A stretch of 64,000 bases of DNA from Gigantopelta aegis (taxonomy: Eukaryota; Mollusca; Gastropoda; Neomphalida; Peltospiridae). A model generated the notes under the pieces. The model was given only the letters and a program-made list of their open reading frames with translations. It was not told the DNA's origin and ran no database searches. The stretch is from NCBI RefSeq assembly GCF_016097555.1, contig NC_054704.1, forward strand, positions 44,553,800 to 44,617,799, read 5' to 3'. The first letter of the stretch is position 1; each line of letters begins with the position of its first letter. Shown one piece after another: positions 53,055 to 63,906 of this stretch. Both the position numbers and the translations under genes were made by a program.

Positions 53055-53212
53055 GGGGACTAGCTCAGCTGATAGAGCGGTTGTCTGAGGTGCTTGGGTC
53101 AGAGGATCGAACCCCCTCGTCGGTCCACTTCTCTGATTGGGTTTTCCTTACCAAACCTGTGCTCCCACGACTGGTATATCAAAGGCTGTCGTATGTGCTG
53201 TTCTTGTTGTTA
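53055..53212 (+). repeat. SINE-C copy, 3' truncated
   Basis: Head 'GACTAGCTCAGCTGATAGAGCGGTTG', B box 'GAGGATCGAACCCC', then 'CCACGACTGGTATATCAAAGGC', stopping in the centre. Confidence 0.85.
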
Positions 53213-53230
53213 GTCATTATTATTTTTAGG

Positions 53231-53550
53231 TGGCGGGATGTAGCCCAGTGGTAAAGTGCTCGCCTGATGCATGGTCGGCCTTGGATCGATCCCCGCCGAC
53301 GGGCCCATTTCGTTATTTCTCGTTCCAGCCTGTGCACCACCACTGGTATATCAAAGACCGTGGTATGGCGATATGTCTGTGGGATGGTGCATGTAAAAGA
53401 TCCCTTAATTGCTACTCATGGCAATTGGCAAAATGTAGCTGGTTTCCTGTCTAAAACTATGTTAGAATTACTAAATGTTGCATCCAATAACCGATGATTA
53501 CAAAATCAACGTGCTTTAGTGGTATCGTTAAACAAAGCAAACTTTAACTT
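53231..53550 (+). repeat. SINE-A copy, full length
   Basis: Head 'GGCGGGATGTAGCCCAGTGGTAAAGTG', B box 'TTGGATCGATCCCCG', tail 'GCTTTAGTGGTATCGTTAAACAAAGCAAACTTTAACTTT'. Lies 18 bp after a truncated SINE-C in the same orientation. Confidence 0.92.
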
Positions 53551-53678
53551 TCATTATTTTTATGCCCCTCTGTTCCCAACCCCATCTCAGTCTTCTACGG
53601 GGTTACTATTTTACAATGTCTAAATACAAGGTACGATCCACCAGTGTGTCAAATTCGGCTCAGACCACCCACAAAATT

Positions 53679-53896
53679 CAGGGGCGTCGGCTGGGGGGTG
53701 GGGTGGGGGGGGGGGGTGGACGAACCCCCGCTGAAGCAAATGGTCCGCTTTCAGAACTAAAATATACAGGTTTATACATATGGAGTTTCTGGTGGTCCAA
53801 AAACCAAATAGTAAAAGGGTCCACTTGGTTCATATTCGACCCCCCCCCCCCCCCCCCCCCCCCCCACCACCAGGCCCAGATCACGCTAAGCCTCTG
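53679..53896. mobile_element. CAGGGGCGT MITE, second copy
   Basis: Same inside sequence as 40767-40989. Ends CAGGGGCGTCGGCTG and, reversed, CAGAGGCTTAGCGTG. No matching target duplication is visible. Confidence 0.85.
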
Positions 53897-53899
53897 AAG

Positions 53900-54410
53900 T
53901 TTGGACGTGGCAAACGAAACGTACAACGCATGCAAAACCTTCTTTCTTGATAGCTCAACATTAATTCGTTTAATCAGTAGATCTCTACACTTCCATCTAC
54001 CACAACAGAACTGATCGTGGATTTGCGCGCCTATACAGCGATTCAAATCTGACCTCTTTTCGATACAAAGTTGTAGTTCACACTGTTTGCGATGTTTTAC
54101 TGTTTCAAGCTGGTTTCTGGCTGACCCTCTACCAGACATGGACTCCCTGGAGATTCGAACTGAGCTGTTCTCACCTAACTATCAAACGATGCCGTGCGCC
54201 ATGTTGGGACAATCTTATCACAACCGTGTTTATCGCCAACTTCACGCCAGATAGTTGTCAAGATTCTTAATTTTAGTAGTTAGGTTCCAGCCACAGGGAT
54301 GGCGTTGTCCGAGCTGTAATTATGAACGTGGATTCCACGACAGTCTTTAGTGATGAGGCTTTCACAAAGACCTTGTATTGGCTCTTGTGAAACAGCAATC
54401 TGACGTGCAG
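53900..54410. other. Unassigned stretch
   Basis: Less AT-rich, no repeat family recognised. Minus-strand open frame 54139 downward has no family match and runs into the MITE. Confidence 0.4.
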
Positions 54411-54416
54411 ACATTG

Positions 54417-54617
54417 CACTGGCGTAGGAAGCGGGCGGGAGGGGGGGGGGGGGGTGGATACACCAATCGCCTTTGTAGCAGCAGCGATATTTTAAAAATA
54501 TATTTATACATGTATTTATACACATGTATATATACGTGTGTGCTCTCCCCCCCCCCCCCCACACGCACACACATACACACACACACACACAGTCTTTGGC
54601 ACCTTCCTACGCCCCTG
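54417..54617. mobile_element. CACTGGCGTAGGAAG MITE
   Basis: Left end CACTGGCGTAGGAAGCGGG; right reversed CAGGGGCGTAGGAAGGTGC. CATTG at 54412-54416 and 54618-54622. A G run follows the left end and a C run plus CA microsatellite precedes the right end. Confidence 0.85.
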
Positions 54618-54622
54618 CATTG

Positions 54623-56130
54623 TTGTCATGTACGTCTATGATCTCATGAACCAATTTCACAAAGCATCGTAAATTTACGTCTGCGACTAGTAGTTATGCT
54701 GATCAAACGTTTTACATGAGTTTGGAATCTATTTTATGCAGAATTTGAAATTATACCGAAGATGGAGCATTTTAAGGGCAATAGACCTTAACGTATGTGT
54801 ACTTCAAACAATATTTGTTGTACTGTTAATGCATGTGTAGTAATACGAATTGTGGTTTAGTCTTAAATTTGCGTGTACATGCAAACCTAGTCTTCGGCTT
54901 AGGATTTTGTTTTATAAAACTAGATGTGTCCCGCCCAATATGCTATGTGATTGGCCTTCAGAGGTAGTGGTTATTCATTGGCTTTAAGACCACGGGATAC
55001 TTGGTTCGTATCCTTTTGTATGTTCTGTGGTCACGAAGTGCCACATCTCGAAGTGGGATAAATTGTAAGATCTATCACTGACTGAACCTAATAAGCAGGT
55101 TTAGGAACTGTATCACCCAAAAATGAAAATTTTAAAATATAAAATTATTGGTAGTAAAATAGTTATAACCCTAACCCTCAACTCATGAAAAACGTATCCT
55201 TTGCAATTACTACTTTATACTGAATGGGGAAGCAGACTTGTTGTTTATAATTTTAGTTTAGTTTTAGTCTTAATTTTTATTTATTTATTTATTTATTTAT
55301 TATATACATCGGACGATGCCGGTAACTAGGAGTGCCAAACTGGAGGGGCTAGTTATTATATGTTAGGTCATATATAATTAATTCAAATCAATATTTGTAT
55401 CGACTTTCAACTGTGGGGAGGGCCTGGCCCCTCTAACTTCAGAGTTGGTGGGGTAGTGGCCCCTGCCCTCACCTGTTTTCAACGCCTCTGGTTTACTTAT
55501 TTATTTATTTTTGTACTTGTCATTGGATACTATTTTTATTTAATGTCATTAGCTACAATAAAAACACAGAAGTAAATTAAAAAAACAAAAACAAAAACTT
55601 CTTCAAAATCTTTATACACACAGCATTGATTTTCATTTACGGTTAATGGGATTCCATATACCCCGTGGCTTCACAAACCTCTATACTTACATAAATGTTT
55701 CTTTACCTATTAAGAACAATTACCCCTGCATCCCATCTTTAGATTTGAAATTCCAGCCAAGCATGCATCTTAATTACGACGTAATGTGTGTGATATAGAC
55801 ATCATACTACACGAGAGGTACACTAATCGCCAAGGATAATCCAGATAATCCTATAAACACTGGCATCAGACAATGGCCGTGGCTGATAATGGTGACATTA
55901 AGCCATTCCGCTGTCATCAAGTTCGCCGCTTGTGGCCTGAGGCCTCGTCAGATATTTGAGTAAAGCAACCCTGTAGGTTTTTAAACTGAAAACAGGAGAC
56001 ATTGTAACAAATGAGGATCGTAAAAGATTTAAAAGAAAATAATGAATATTTAGTTGTGTTTGTTAAATGTACTTGGTAATTTATTATCCAAAGGATGTTG
56101 TCACATGTTTTGTAATTCTATTTTACTTTT
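54623..56130. other. Unassigned stretch
   Basis: A (TTTA) run near 55278-55300 and scattered AT-rich words. 54650-54920 may be an old MITE. No gene seen. Confidence 0.4.
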
Positions 56131-56135
56131 TATTG

Positions 56136-56402
56136 CATTTCATTTCAACTTATTTTCGTGCTTATATCTAATTAAGGTTCAAGCACGCTGTCCTGGGCAC
56201 ATACACCTCAGCTATCTGGGCTGTCTGTCCAGGATGGTGGGTTAGTTGTTAATTGTTAGTAGTTAGTGAGAGAGAAGAGGGTGTAGTGGCTTTACATCTA
56301 CCCACTGAGTCGTTAAAACTTGCTCTGGGTGGGAGCTGGTACCGGGCTGCGAACCCTGTACCTACCAGAATTATGTTCGATGGCTTAATTACGACACCAG
56401 TT
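56136..56402 (-). repeat. SINE-D copy, full length
   Basis: 'ATTTCATTTCAACTTATTTTCGTGC', 'CAAGCACGCTGTCCTGGGCAC', 'GAGCTGGTACCGGGCTGCGAACCCTGTACC', ending 'GATGGCTTAATTACGACACC'. Confidence 0.92.
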
Positions 56403-57035
56403 TTCTTTTATTTTGAAATAACTGTTCTTTAGGTTATTTATGTTTAAATGAAACTGTGCTTCCAATATTAATTCTACAAAGTTGCTGTTATATATGTTAT
56501 CATGAGCTGTAAATATTGTTATATTATTATATAAGCATGACAAAATATTTTTAAAATAAACTCTTTGGTACACCAACCATGCTTTGTGTTGAGGCTTTGG
56601 AGTACTACTATATCCAGGGTGGGGACATGGAGGAGGGGGGGGGGGGGGGAGGGGGTCATTTCTTGTGAACATAATACCTAGATCTATTTTGATAGTTTAT
56701 ATACCGAATTAATTATACAATGAAATTAAAACAACCAAATATGCATGTTTCTTTTGTTGCTCACTGTATATTGACCGTCTTATTATCCTAATAGGACTTA
56801 ATGTGTTTGTTTAGATACCACCATCACTCCAGCCCCATATAAATCTGGTTGGAGAATGGGCCTAATTAGGAATTTGATATTACGACCTAAGAACCCCAGC
56901 AAACAAAATAAAAATACGTCGGCTATTGGGTGTCAAACCTCTGCCGACTCAGCCGGATTCATATGAGAAAGTGTGTAAAACAGTTTTGTTGTTGTTGTTG
57001 TTGTTGTTGTTTTTGGGGGGATTTTCTTCTTCTCT
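56403..57035. other. Unassigned stretch
   Basis: G run at 56634-56649 and a TTG run near 56985-57010. Nothing else. Confidence 0.45.
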
Positions 57036-57037
57036 TT

Positions 57038-57165
57038 TGCAGAAACAGAGTATCACATGCCACGGTCTTTCAAATACCAGTCAGAGAATGGGTCCACCAA
57101 GTGGATTCGAACCTACTACCTAATCACCTGAGCGCTCTACAGACTGAGCTAAATCCCGCCATCTT
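57038..57165 (-). repeat. SINE-C fragment
   Basis: 'ACATGCCACGGTCTTTCAAATACCAGTC', then 'AAGTGGATTCGAACCTACTACC' and 'CTCTACAGACTGAGCTAAATCCCGCC': head and part of the centre. Confidence 0.8.
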
Positions 57166-57190
57166 GTCCCCAACGAGTGCTTAATGAATG

Positions 57191-57270
57191 CTATCAAAGA
57201 CCGTGGTATGTACTGTCCTGTCCATGGAAACGTGCATAACATACATGTAGCAGGTCCCATGTTACAATTG
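57191..57270 (+). repeat. SINE fragment
   Basis: 'CTATCAAAGACCGTGGTATGTACTGTCCTGTCCATGG' and a few following words; central block only. Confidence 0.65.
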
Positions 57271-57443
57271 GTACTAATAGTTTACTCGGTATGAGACGTT
57301 AGCGGTTTTTTTTAAATTTTATTATGTCGCCATAACCATATATTAAACAGCGTCTATAAAACATTTCTTAAATTTAAAAAAAAAAGAGGATTATATAGAA
57401 TTAAGGTTCAAACACTTAAACACTTCATTTACTAACCTTTGTT

Positions 57444-57540
57444 TCATTTCATTTCATATAATGCTTATTTCGTGCTTATAGCCAATTAAGGTTCAAGCAC
57501 GCTGTCCTGGACACACGCTTCAGTGAGTTAGTTGTTAGTC
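57444..57540 (-). repeat. SINE-D tail fragment
   Basis: 'CTTATTTCGTGCTTATAGCCAATTAAGGTTCAAGCACGCTGTCCTGGACAC' in parts, stopping at 'GTTAGTTGTTAGTC'. Confidence 0.85.
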
Positions 57541-57735
57541 GTTTAACATGTGTAATTAAACAAATATTTCTCTCCTTTCCTAATTACTGTTAATTTAAAC
57601 AATGTGCTGGGGTGTCGTCAAAATAAACATTCGTTTTATTTTGTTAATGTTATGCATTTACTGTTGCTCTCCTAAACTGTATTTGTAATTAGGAGAGGGC
57701 CTCGTAAGTTGGATATCTTGTGCCCAATCCTTTTG

Positions 57736-57747
57736 TTTGTGTGTGTG

Positions 57748-57825
<78 letters not shown>

Positions 57826-57890
57826 GTATGTATATATGTGTGTATGTATTGTATGTATGTATGTATGTATGTATGTATGTATATGTATTA
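57736..57890. repeat. (GT)n(AT)n(GTAT)n compound microsatellite
   Basis: GT to about 57791, AT to about 57823, then GTAT words to about 57890. Confidence 0.95.
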
Positions 57891-57899
57891 TATATGTAT

Positions 57900-58500
57900 T
57901 ATATGCAGTAAAATATGTTTTCAATCAACTGTTTTCTGTAAACAAATTATGCATATTCTTAAGTCCCATGGCTGAAATCTATGTTTTTACAATTTCATTT
58001 TAGTTGTATATGCAATTTATGTCTTCAAATGCAAGTATGAACCCATAGATATACACTTGTTTTAAATGATGTACATTATTTGACATTTATTTATTTAATT
58101 ATATTTTTACAATGTACCTTGAATTACGGCCAGAGTGTAAATAAAGTTCAGTTCAGTCCTTATTTTGAAAACTAGATTCCTATAGTACTCAGACGGACAG
58201 TACAATTGGTCTTGGTCGTGTGGTCCCGCCCCTTGAGACGGTCTGTCGTCTGCCTACAACAACTTGAGAATCGTGAACAAAATGTCTCAAGTCGCTCTCC
58301 GCAGACGCCAGGTCGCTAATTTCGCTAATTACAGACATAATAACACTTAATTACTTCGCCATAATCTGTTTATAGTCGTGTTTTAAATGCTTGTTGGCCT
58401 TTTTAACGATTGTCGAACACGTTAGTTCAAAGAAATGCAATGCCGTATCTATTTTTCTAAAGGATATTTATTTTACTTCAATTCTTGTGTAATGAAAACA
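57900..58500. other. Unassigned stretch
   Basis: No gene or family recognised. Confidence 0.4.
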
Positions 58501-58503
58501 CAT

Positions 58504-58790
58504 ACCGGCGTCGGTGGCGTCGCGGTTAGGCCATCGGATATAAGACTGGTAGGTACAGGGTTCGCAGCCCGGTACTGGCTCCCACCCAGAGCGAATTTTA
58601 ACGACTCAATGGGTAGGTGTAAGACCACTACACCCTCTTCTCTCTCACTAACCACTAACAATTAACAATTAACCCACTGTCCTGGACAAACAGCCCAGAT
58701 AGCTGAGGTGTGTGTCCAGGACAGCGTGCTTGAACCTTAATTGGATATAAGCACAAAAATAAGTTCAAATGAAATGAATGAAAACATGCA
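58504..58790 (+). repeat. SINE-D copy, full length
   Basis: Head 'CCGGCGTCGGTGGCGTCGCGGTTAGGCC', B-box-like 'AGGGTTCGCAGCCCGG', centre 'CTCTCTCACTAACCACTAAC', tail 'GAACCTTAATTGGATATAAGCACAAAAATAAGTTCAAATGAAATG'. Defines the forward orientation of family D. Confidence 0.93.
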
Positions 58791-58851
58791 ACTCTATTAG
58801 TCACAGCCCAACCCCTTTCAAGCAAAGCACACACACATACATACAGACACG

Positions 58852-58854
<3 letters not shown>

Positions 58855-58928
<74 letters not shown>

Positions 58929-58961
58929 GCACACTCACATACATACAGACACGCCCACACT

Positions 58962-59032
<71 letters not shown>

Positions 59033-59045
59033 GCACACTCACAGA
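58855..59045. repeat. Duplicated (CT)n microsatellite
   Basis: Two CT runs (about 58855-58925 and 58963-59028), each bordered by 'ACATACATACAGACACGCCCAC' before and 'CACGCACACTCACA' after, so the whole unit is duplicated. Confidence 0.93.
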
Positions 59046-59078
59046 CACAAACATACACTCATTCACACGCACACACTA

Positions 59079-59334
59079 TAGTTTGTTGGGTTTTTTGCTT
59101 AAAGACACCACTAGAGCACATTGATCATCGGCTATTAAACATTGTTCCATTAGTACAAAGGGATATTTTGTATGCGCCATCCCACAGACAGGGTAGCACA
59201 TACCACGGCCTTTACATATACCAGTCATGGTGCACTGGCTGGATAAGAAATAGCCCAATTGGCACACCAACGGGGATCGAACTTAAACCGACCGCGCATC
59301 AGACGAGCGCTTTACTACTGGGCTACGTCCCGCC
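59079..59334 (-). repeat. SINE-A copy
   Basis: 'GTTTGTTGGGTTTTTTGCTTAAAGACACCACTAGAGCAC' to 'GGGGATCGAACTTAAACCGACCGCGC...GGGCTACGTCCCGCC'. A piece of the tail-centre region is deleted. Confidence 0.9.
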
Positions 59335-59394
59335 GGTACACACTATAGTGACAAGAAGTCAAAGATTGGTATTAAATTTGAAGTGAACAGCGTG

Positions 59395-59528
59395 TTTAAA
59401 TTTAGTCTTCAGAGAAAACCTGCTACGTTTGTTTGTTTTGTTTTTCATTAGTAGCAAGGGATCCTTTATGTGCACTTTCTCACTGACAGGACAACCCATA
59501 CTACGGCCTTAAATATACCAGTCGTGGG
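59395..59528 (-). repeat. SINE-C fragment
   Basis: 'TTTAGTCTTCAGAGAAAACCTGCTACG', 'TAGTAGCAAGGGATCCTTTATGTGCACTTTCTCACTGACAGG', ending at 'ATACCAGTCGTGGGA' where the next element begins. Confidence 0.8.
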
Positions 59529-59999
59529 AGTATCAGGTCGTTTCGCCCTTATTCCCGATCGCCCCGTGTCGTTTCTCCCCGTGTCGTTTCGCCCACATAC
59601 CGGGTCGTTTCGCTCTCTATACAGGGTCGTTTCGCCCTCATGTTTATGTTTGTGAATGATGAATAAATTTGTTTACGTGACTCTAGTTGCAAATCAGATA
59701 TAGGTTATCAATTTGTAACCCTTTATCAACCATAAACACCATTTATATATTTGCAATATTTTAAAGAACCCCTCCCCTCACACCATCCCAGTTCCTACGG
59801 GCCTGATGTATTTTATATTAATAAGTACAAAGACTAGCCTACACAGTTATGTTGTCGATAGGACATATTAGTTATAAAGTGCTTTGGTGTGTGTGTGGGG
59901 GGGGGGGGGGGGGGGGGGCGCTTTTTGGCAAATTTGTAATATCCATGACGTGTCATGTTTACATCTATGCTGAAGAAGATTTATGATGAAATATTAAAA

Positions 60000-60596
60000 G
60001 GTCCATTTGCTTCAGTTTACATTTAAAAAATGCTTGTTGTATGCTATATATGGCATTGTTGTTGTCCTTATTATTAAAATAATGCGCATTTTGTTATTAA
60101 AATGTTTTTAAATAATGCGTGTTTTGTGCTTTTTTAAACAGATTTTAACTAAGAGTTCCCGTTAGAAAATCACATACAGATGTAATCATAGAGCGAGTCT
60201 GAAATATTATTACATTTTGTGTTTTCTTCTAATTAGGTCCATTTGCTTCAGTTTACATTAAAAAAAGTCATTAAAAAGATATGTTTAAAAAAATGTTTGT
60301 TGTATGCTATATATGGCATTTTTGTTAAAATAATGCCTATTTTGTTATGGGCAATGGGCAACTCAATTAACGTGCCCCTATCCACAAGGGTTCAGGCACG
60401 CCTGCCCCGGATTTAGCCTCTGACTTCGCCAGTGACCAACTCCGGGGCGGGGGGATTTTGTTATTAAAATGTTTTAAAATAAAGCGTATTTTATGGGGGT
60501 TTTAAAACGATTTTGTGAGAATATACTCGTTTTGGGTACAAACTAAGAGTTCCCCTTAGAAAATCACATACAGATGTAATCATTGAGCGAGTCTAT
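60000..60596 (+). repeat. Internal direct duplication
   Basis: 60000-60213 and 60235-60596 share 'GGTCCATTTGCTTCAGTTTACATT', 'TTGTATGCTATATATGGCATT', 'AACTAAGAGTTCCC' and 'GAAAATCACATACAGATGTAATCAT.GAGCGAGTCT' in order. The second copy has small extra inserts and one 106-bp insertion. Confidence 0.9.
60349..60454. mobile_element. 106-bp insertion with 10-bp target duplication
   Basis: Flanked by ATTTTGTTAT at 60339-60348 and 60455-60464, and absent from the sister copy near 60096. Contains 'CAACTCAATTAACGTGCCCC' and 'GCACGCCTGCCCCGGATTTA', ends in a G run. No inverted termini, no poly(A). Confidence 0.88.
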
Positions 60597-61035
60597 TGTT
60601 TGTTTATTTAGCAGCTCGGAGAAACTGAGAGTACAAGAGAATCTTGCAGGGTATTATCTGCTTAATTAGCAGTTAAAAGAATCTGAAGGGATATTTACTC
60701 CTGGTACAATATAGCCTTGCAGGGGATTGTCTGCTTAATTAGCAGGTCATCCTTAGCATGAGTAGCCTATGTGATTACTTGAATTTGGGCCTCTTTGGGC
60801 CTTTTCTTGATCTCGAATAGAATCGGTATTAAACAAATATATCTTTGTAGTATAATGAGTAATTAAGGTAGGAGCAATTTATTGTAGTTGTCCACATTTT
60901 GTTTCGGACCACCCCAATACATAGGGGCGTAACGACTCATAATGGAGGACGAAACGACTCATTCTAAGGGCGAAATGACTCGGGGCGAACGGGAATAAGG
61001 GCGTAACGACTCAGGGGCGAATAAAAACACCGAAT

Positions 61036-61096
61036 TGTCTCTCACTAACCAACTAACAACTAACTCACTGTCCTGGACAGACGGCCCAGATAGCTG

Positions 61097-61176
<80 letters not shown>

Positions 61177-61235
61177 AGGACAGCGTGCTTGAACCTTAAT
61201 TGGATATAAGCACGGAAATAAGTATTTATGAAAAG
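61036..61235 (+). repeat. SINE-D copy with internal (GT)n expansion
   Basis: 'CTCTCACTAACCAACTAAC', 'CTCACTGTCCTGGACAGACGGCCCAGATAGCTGA', then GT from about 61100 to 61174, then 'CCAGGACAGCGTGCTTGAACC' and 'TTGGATATAAGCACGGAAATAAG'. The head is missing. Confidence 0.92.
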
Positions 61236-61239
61236 AAAT

Positions 61240-61723
61240 AAAACAACGGTCAGTAATTGAAGTGTTTAACACACCTACTGAGTTCGGTGCCAGCGCTCCT
61301 GGACTTTCGTCTCAGACATGGAGACAAACTAACTGCGCTAATTCCGTCTCATTCAGACACAATAATAACACTTCATTAATTTCAAATGATTTGTTTATTG
61401 CTCTTTTAACAAGTCAAGTCGGTCTACTTCGTGTAACGTAACTCTTTTGTTGTGGAGGAAAGTTTGAGGTATTGACATTGTTAACGAAAACTGACGGAAA
61501 TGTTTTTGTTTAGGTAATTAGGATGCTAATGTGCATGTGCTTATGTATTACGTGGGTCTGTTATTGACAACATCCATGATGTAGACAGTGGCTGAAACAA
61601 ACAAAAACAATGTGTATTTATTACAAAATTGATTTGTTTAAAATGTTATAGTTTATTCTTATTTAGAAACAGTGTATGTAAAATATCTTAGTGTATGGCG
61701 TGTGTGTGCAGGATTTCTGAAGT

Positions 61724-61754
<31 letters not shown>

Positions 61755-62205
61755 GTGTCCAAATGTAATATTTTTTATTATTTAAGCATTTAGAACAGTT
61801 AATATAATCACGTTTCCCCTTAAAGATTATGGTCGGATTTCAAAAAGGAGGGTCCGGGGGGGGGGGGGGGGGGGTGTGTGTGTGTGTGTGTGTGTGCTAT
61901 ATTACCATTTAGTCTTCATGTGTATATTAGTTTGTTTTCCTCTCTTTTTGTTTCAGATATTTTTTTTTTTCTTCTCAAAACCCGTCTTCCTGTTTATGAC
62001 GTGTATAATCTGTGGATTGCGTCATCCGTGGTGACACTAGCGGTAAACTGTAGGACGCTCCCACGGGAGTCGTTAGAACTGGCACACGTCAGTCAATCGT
62101 GGATTTATTTCTGATTCCAATCATGATATCCAGGTCGAAAACTGTTTTAACGGACATATGATAGACAAACGCATTGGTTTTGTTTTGCTTTGTTTGCTTG
62201 GGCTG
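61240..62205. other. Unassigned stretch with G and GT runs
   Basis: G runs at 61739-61755 and 61857-61874, GT runs beside them. 61970-62115 is less biased, but no exon can be supported. Confidence 0.4.
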
Positions 62206-62208
62206 GGT

Positions 62209-62209
62209 T

Positions 62210-62241
<32 letters not shown>

Positions 62242-62242
62242 T

Positions 62243-62275
<33 letters not shown>
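62209..62275. repeat. (TTG)n microsatellite
   Basis: Two TTG blocks split by TTTATT. Confidence 0.95.
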
Positions 62276-62277
<2 letters not shown>

Positions 62278-62439
62278 TTATTCATTTCATTTCATTTATT
62301 GTTTATTTATTTATTTGTTTATTTTCGCTGTATTTTTGGGGTGATGTTGGGGTGTTATTTTAAAAATATTTGTTAATTTTGTTTAAGATTTTTAGCATGT
62401 ATGATGATCGAAATCTACCTCTCCATCTCTATCTCTCAA

Positions 62440-62752
62440 GGGGCGGGATGTAGCTCAGTCGGTTGAGTGTTCGCCTGAGGTGCTTGCCTCGCAGGATCAA
62501 ATCACCTCGGTGTATCGATTTAACTGATTGTTGTTTTTTTCTCGTTACAACCAGTGCACCACAAGTGGTCAAGCCGTGGTATATGTTTTCCTGTGGGAAA
62601 GTTCATATAAAAGATTACTTGCTGCTAATACAAAAATGTAGCAGGTTTCCTCTGATGACTGCGAGTCATGCAAATATTTGACATCCAATAGCCTATGATT
62701 AACTAATTAATGTGTTCTAGTGGTGTAGTTAAAAAATAAACTTTAACTTTAA
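62440..62752 (+). repeat. SINE-C copy, full length
   Basis: Head 'GGGGCGGGATGTAGCTCAGTCGGTTGAGTG', 'CGCAGGATCAAATC', centre 'TGTGGGAAAGTTCATATAAAAGATTAC', tail 'GTTCTAGTGGTGTAGTTAAAAAATAAACTTTAACTTTAAC'. Confidence 0.9.
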
Positions 62753-62972
62753 CTACTAGTATCTCTCAAGGTTCCAAAAAGGTCAGAGCTGCTTCCAACT
62801 TTTGTTTCCTGGTCCTAGTGAGCAGCAGCTGCGACACCAACAACCACGACAGCATAGAGTAAGACTTACTTTTGCTGAAAACAAAACCGTGAAATATAAG
62901 TGACATAATTTAATTATTATTATTATACTACGATTACTGGAACACACATAAACACACGCATACGCGAGTAGA

Positions 62973-62974
62973 CA

Positions 62975-63011
<37 letters not shown>

Positions 63012-63042
63012 GCGCACGCACGCACGCACGCACGCACGCGCG
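62973..63042. repeat. (CA)n / (GCAC)n microsatellite
   Basis: CA run followed by GCAC words. Confidence 0.95.
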
Positions 63043-63241
63043 TACAAACAAGCATACCAAAATGCCTACCGTACGCAAATCCCCAGTTTGTAGATTTGGC
63101 AGGACATTTTTAAACTGTTGTACAAGCGTGCTGTGTTGTGAATATACCTTGACTGACCACATGAACTGTCCCAAGACCATGGGATAAAAGTAGAGGGTAA
63201 GCACGCGTGGATCTGTGGAGTTTTGTTGTTGTTGTTGGGTG

Positions 63242-63244
<3 letters not shown>

Positions 63245-63279
<35 letters not shown>
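63245..63279. repeat. Poly-T tract
   Basis: About 33 T. Confidence 0.9.
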
Positions 63280-63280
<1 letters not shown>

Positions 63281-63450
63281 AGAAGTGGGAGTGTGGGGGG
63301 TGGGGGTGGGATGCAACTACTTAAACTGAAGTTGTACATTAATGGTGAATGTGCACTTTAAAATAAGTGGGAGGAAAATGTTTTCGTTGAGATCAACCAA
63401 CCCCAGCCACGTTTAGAAAGCCACCCCCTCGAACCTCTGGATCCGCGCCT

Positions 63451-63567
63451 GGTTAGTGAGAGAAATTAGTGGCTCTATATCTATTATACTTGTGTTGAAG
63501 CCGCTACAGGGATATGAACTCAGATCGTATTGGTTTTAAAGCCCATAGTCTCACTACTACGCCAACA
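63451..63567 (-). repeat. SINE-D fragment, decayed
   Basis: 'GGTTAGTGAGAGAAATTAGTGG', 'GCCGCTACAGGGATATGAACTCAGATC', 'CTCACTACTACGCCAAC': order as in family D, strongly diverged. Confidence 0.5.
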
Positions 63568-63575
63568 AAGGAACA

Positions 63576-63868
63576 GGGCGTAGCCCAGTGGTAAAGTGCT
63601 CGCTTGGTGCGCGGTCGGTTGGGGATTGATCCCCGTCGGTGGGCCCATTAAACTATTTTTTGTTCCAGCCGGTTCACCACGACTGGTATATCAAAGACCG
63701 TGGTATGTGCTATCCTGTCTGTGGGATGGTGCATATAATAATACCTTGCTACTAATGGAAAAATGTAGCGGGTTTCCTCTCTAAGACTATTTGTCAAAAT
63801 TACTAAATGTTTGACATCCAATAGCCGATGACTACTAAAACATCTACGTTCTCTAGTGGTGTCAGTAA
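63576..63868 (+). repeat. SINE-A copy
   Basis: Head 'GGGCGTAGCCCAGTGGTAAAGTGCTCG', B box 'GGGGATTGATCCCCG', centre and tail 'ACGTTCTCTAGTGGTGTCAGTAAAC'. Confidence 0.92.
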
Positions 63869-63906
63869 ACGCCGGCGTTCTGAAACCTTCTTCTGTTATA
63901 TCAACT

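Larger units (their letters stand above)
59536..61020. mobile_element. 1.5-kb element with subterminal GGGTCGTTTCGCCC repeats
   Basis: Left arm 59536-59640 holds four GTCGTTTC(G/T)C(C/T)C words. Right arm 60915-61020 holds the inverse (GGGCGAAATGACTC, GGGCGTAACGACTC and others), and 'CGCCCTTATTCCCG' pairs with 'CGGGAATAAGGGCG'. Interior is AT-rich without a long open frame and contains an internal duplication. Class unknown. Confidence 0.7.

Noticed and set aside
53678..54139. 153-codon minus-strand frame
   Set aside because: Its C-terminal half translates a MITE with C runs, and the rest has no recognisable family or splice context.
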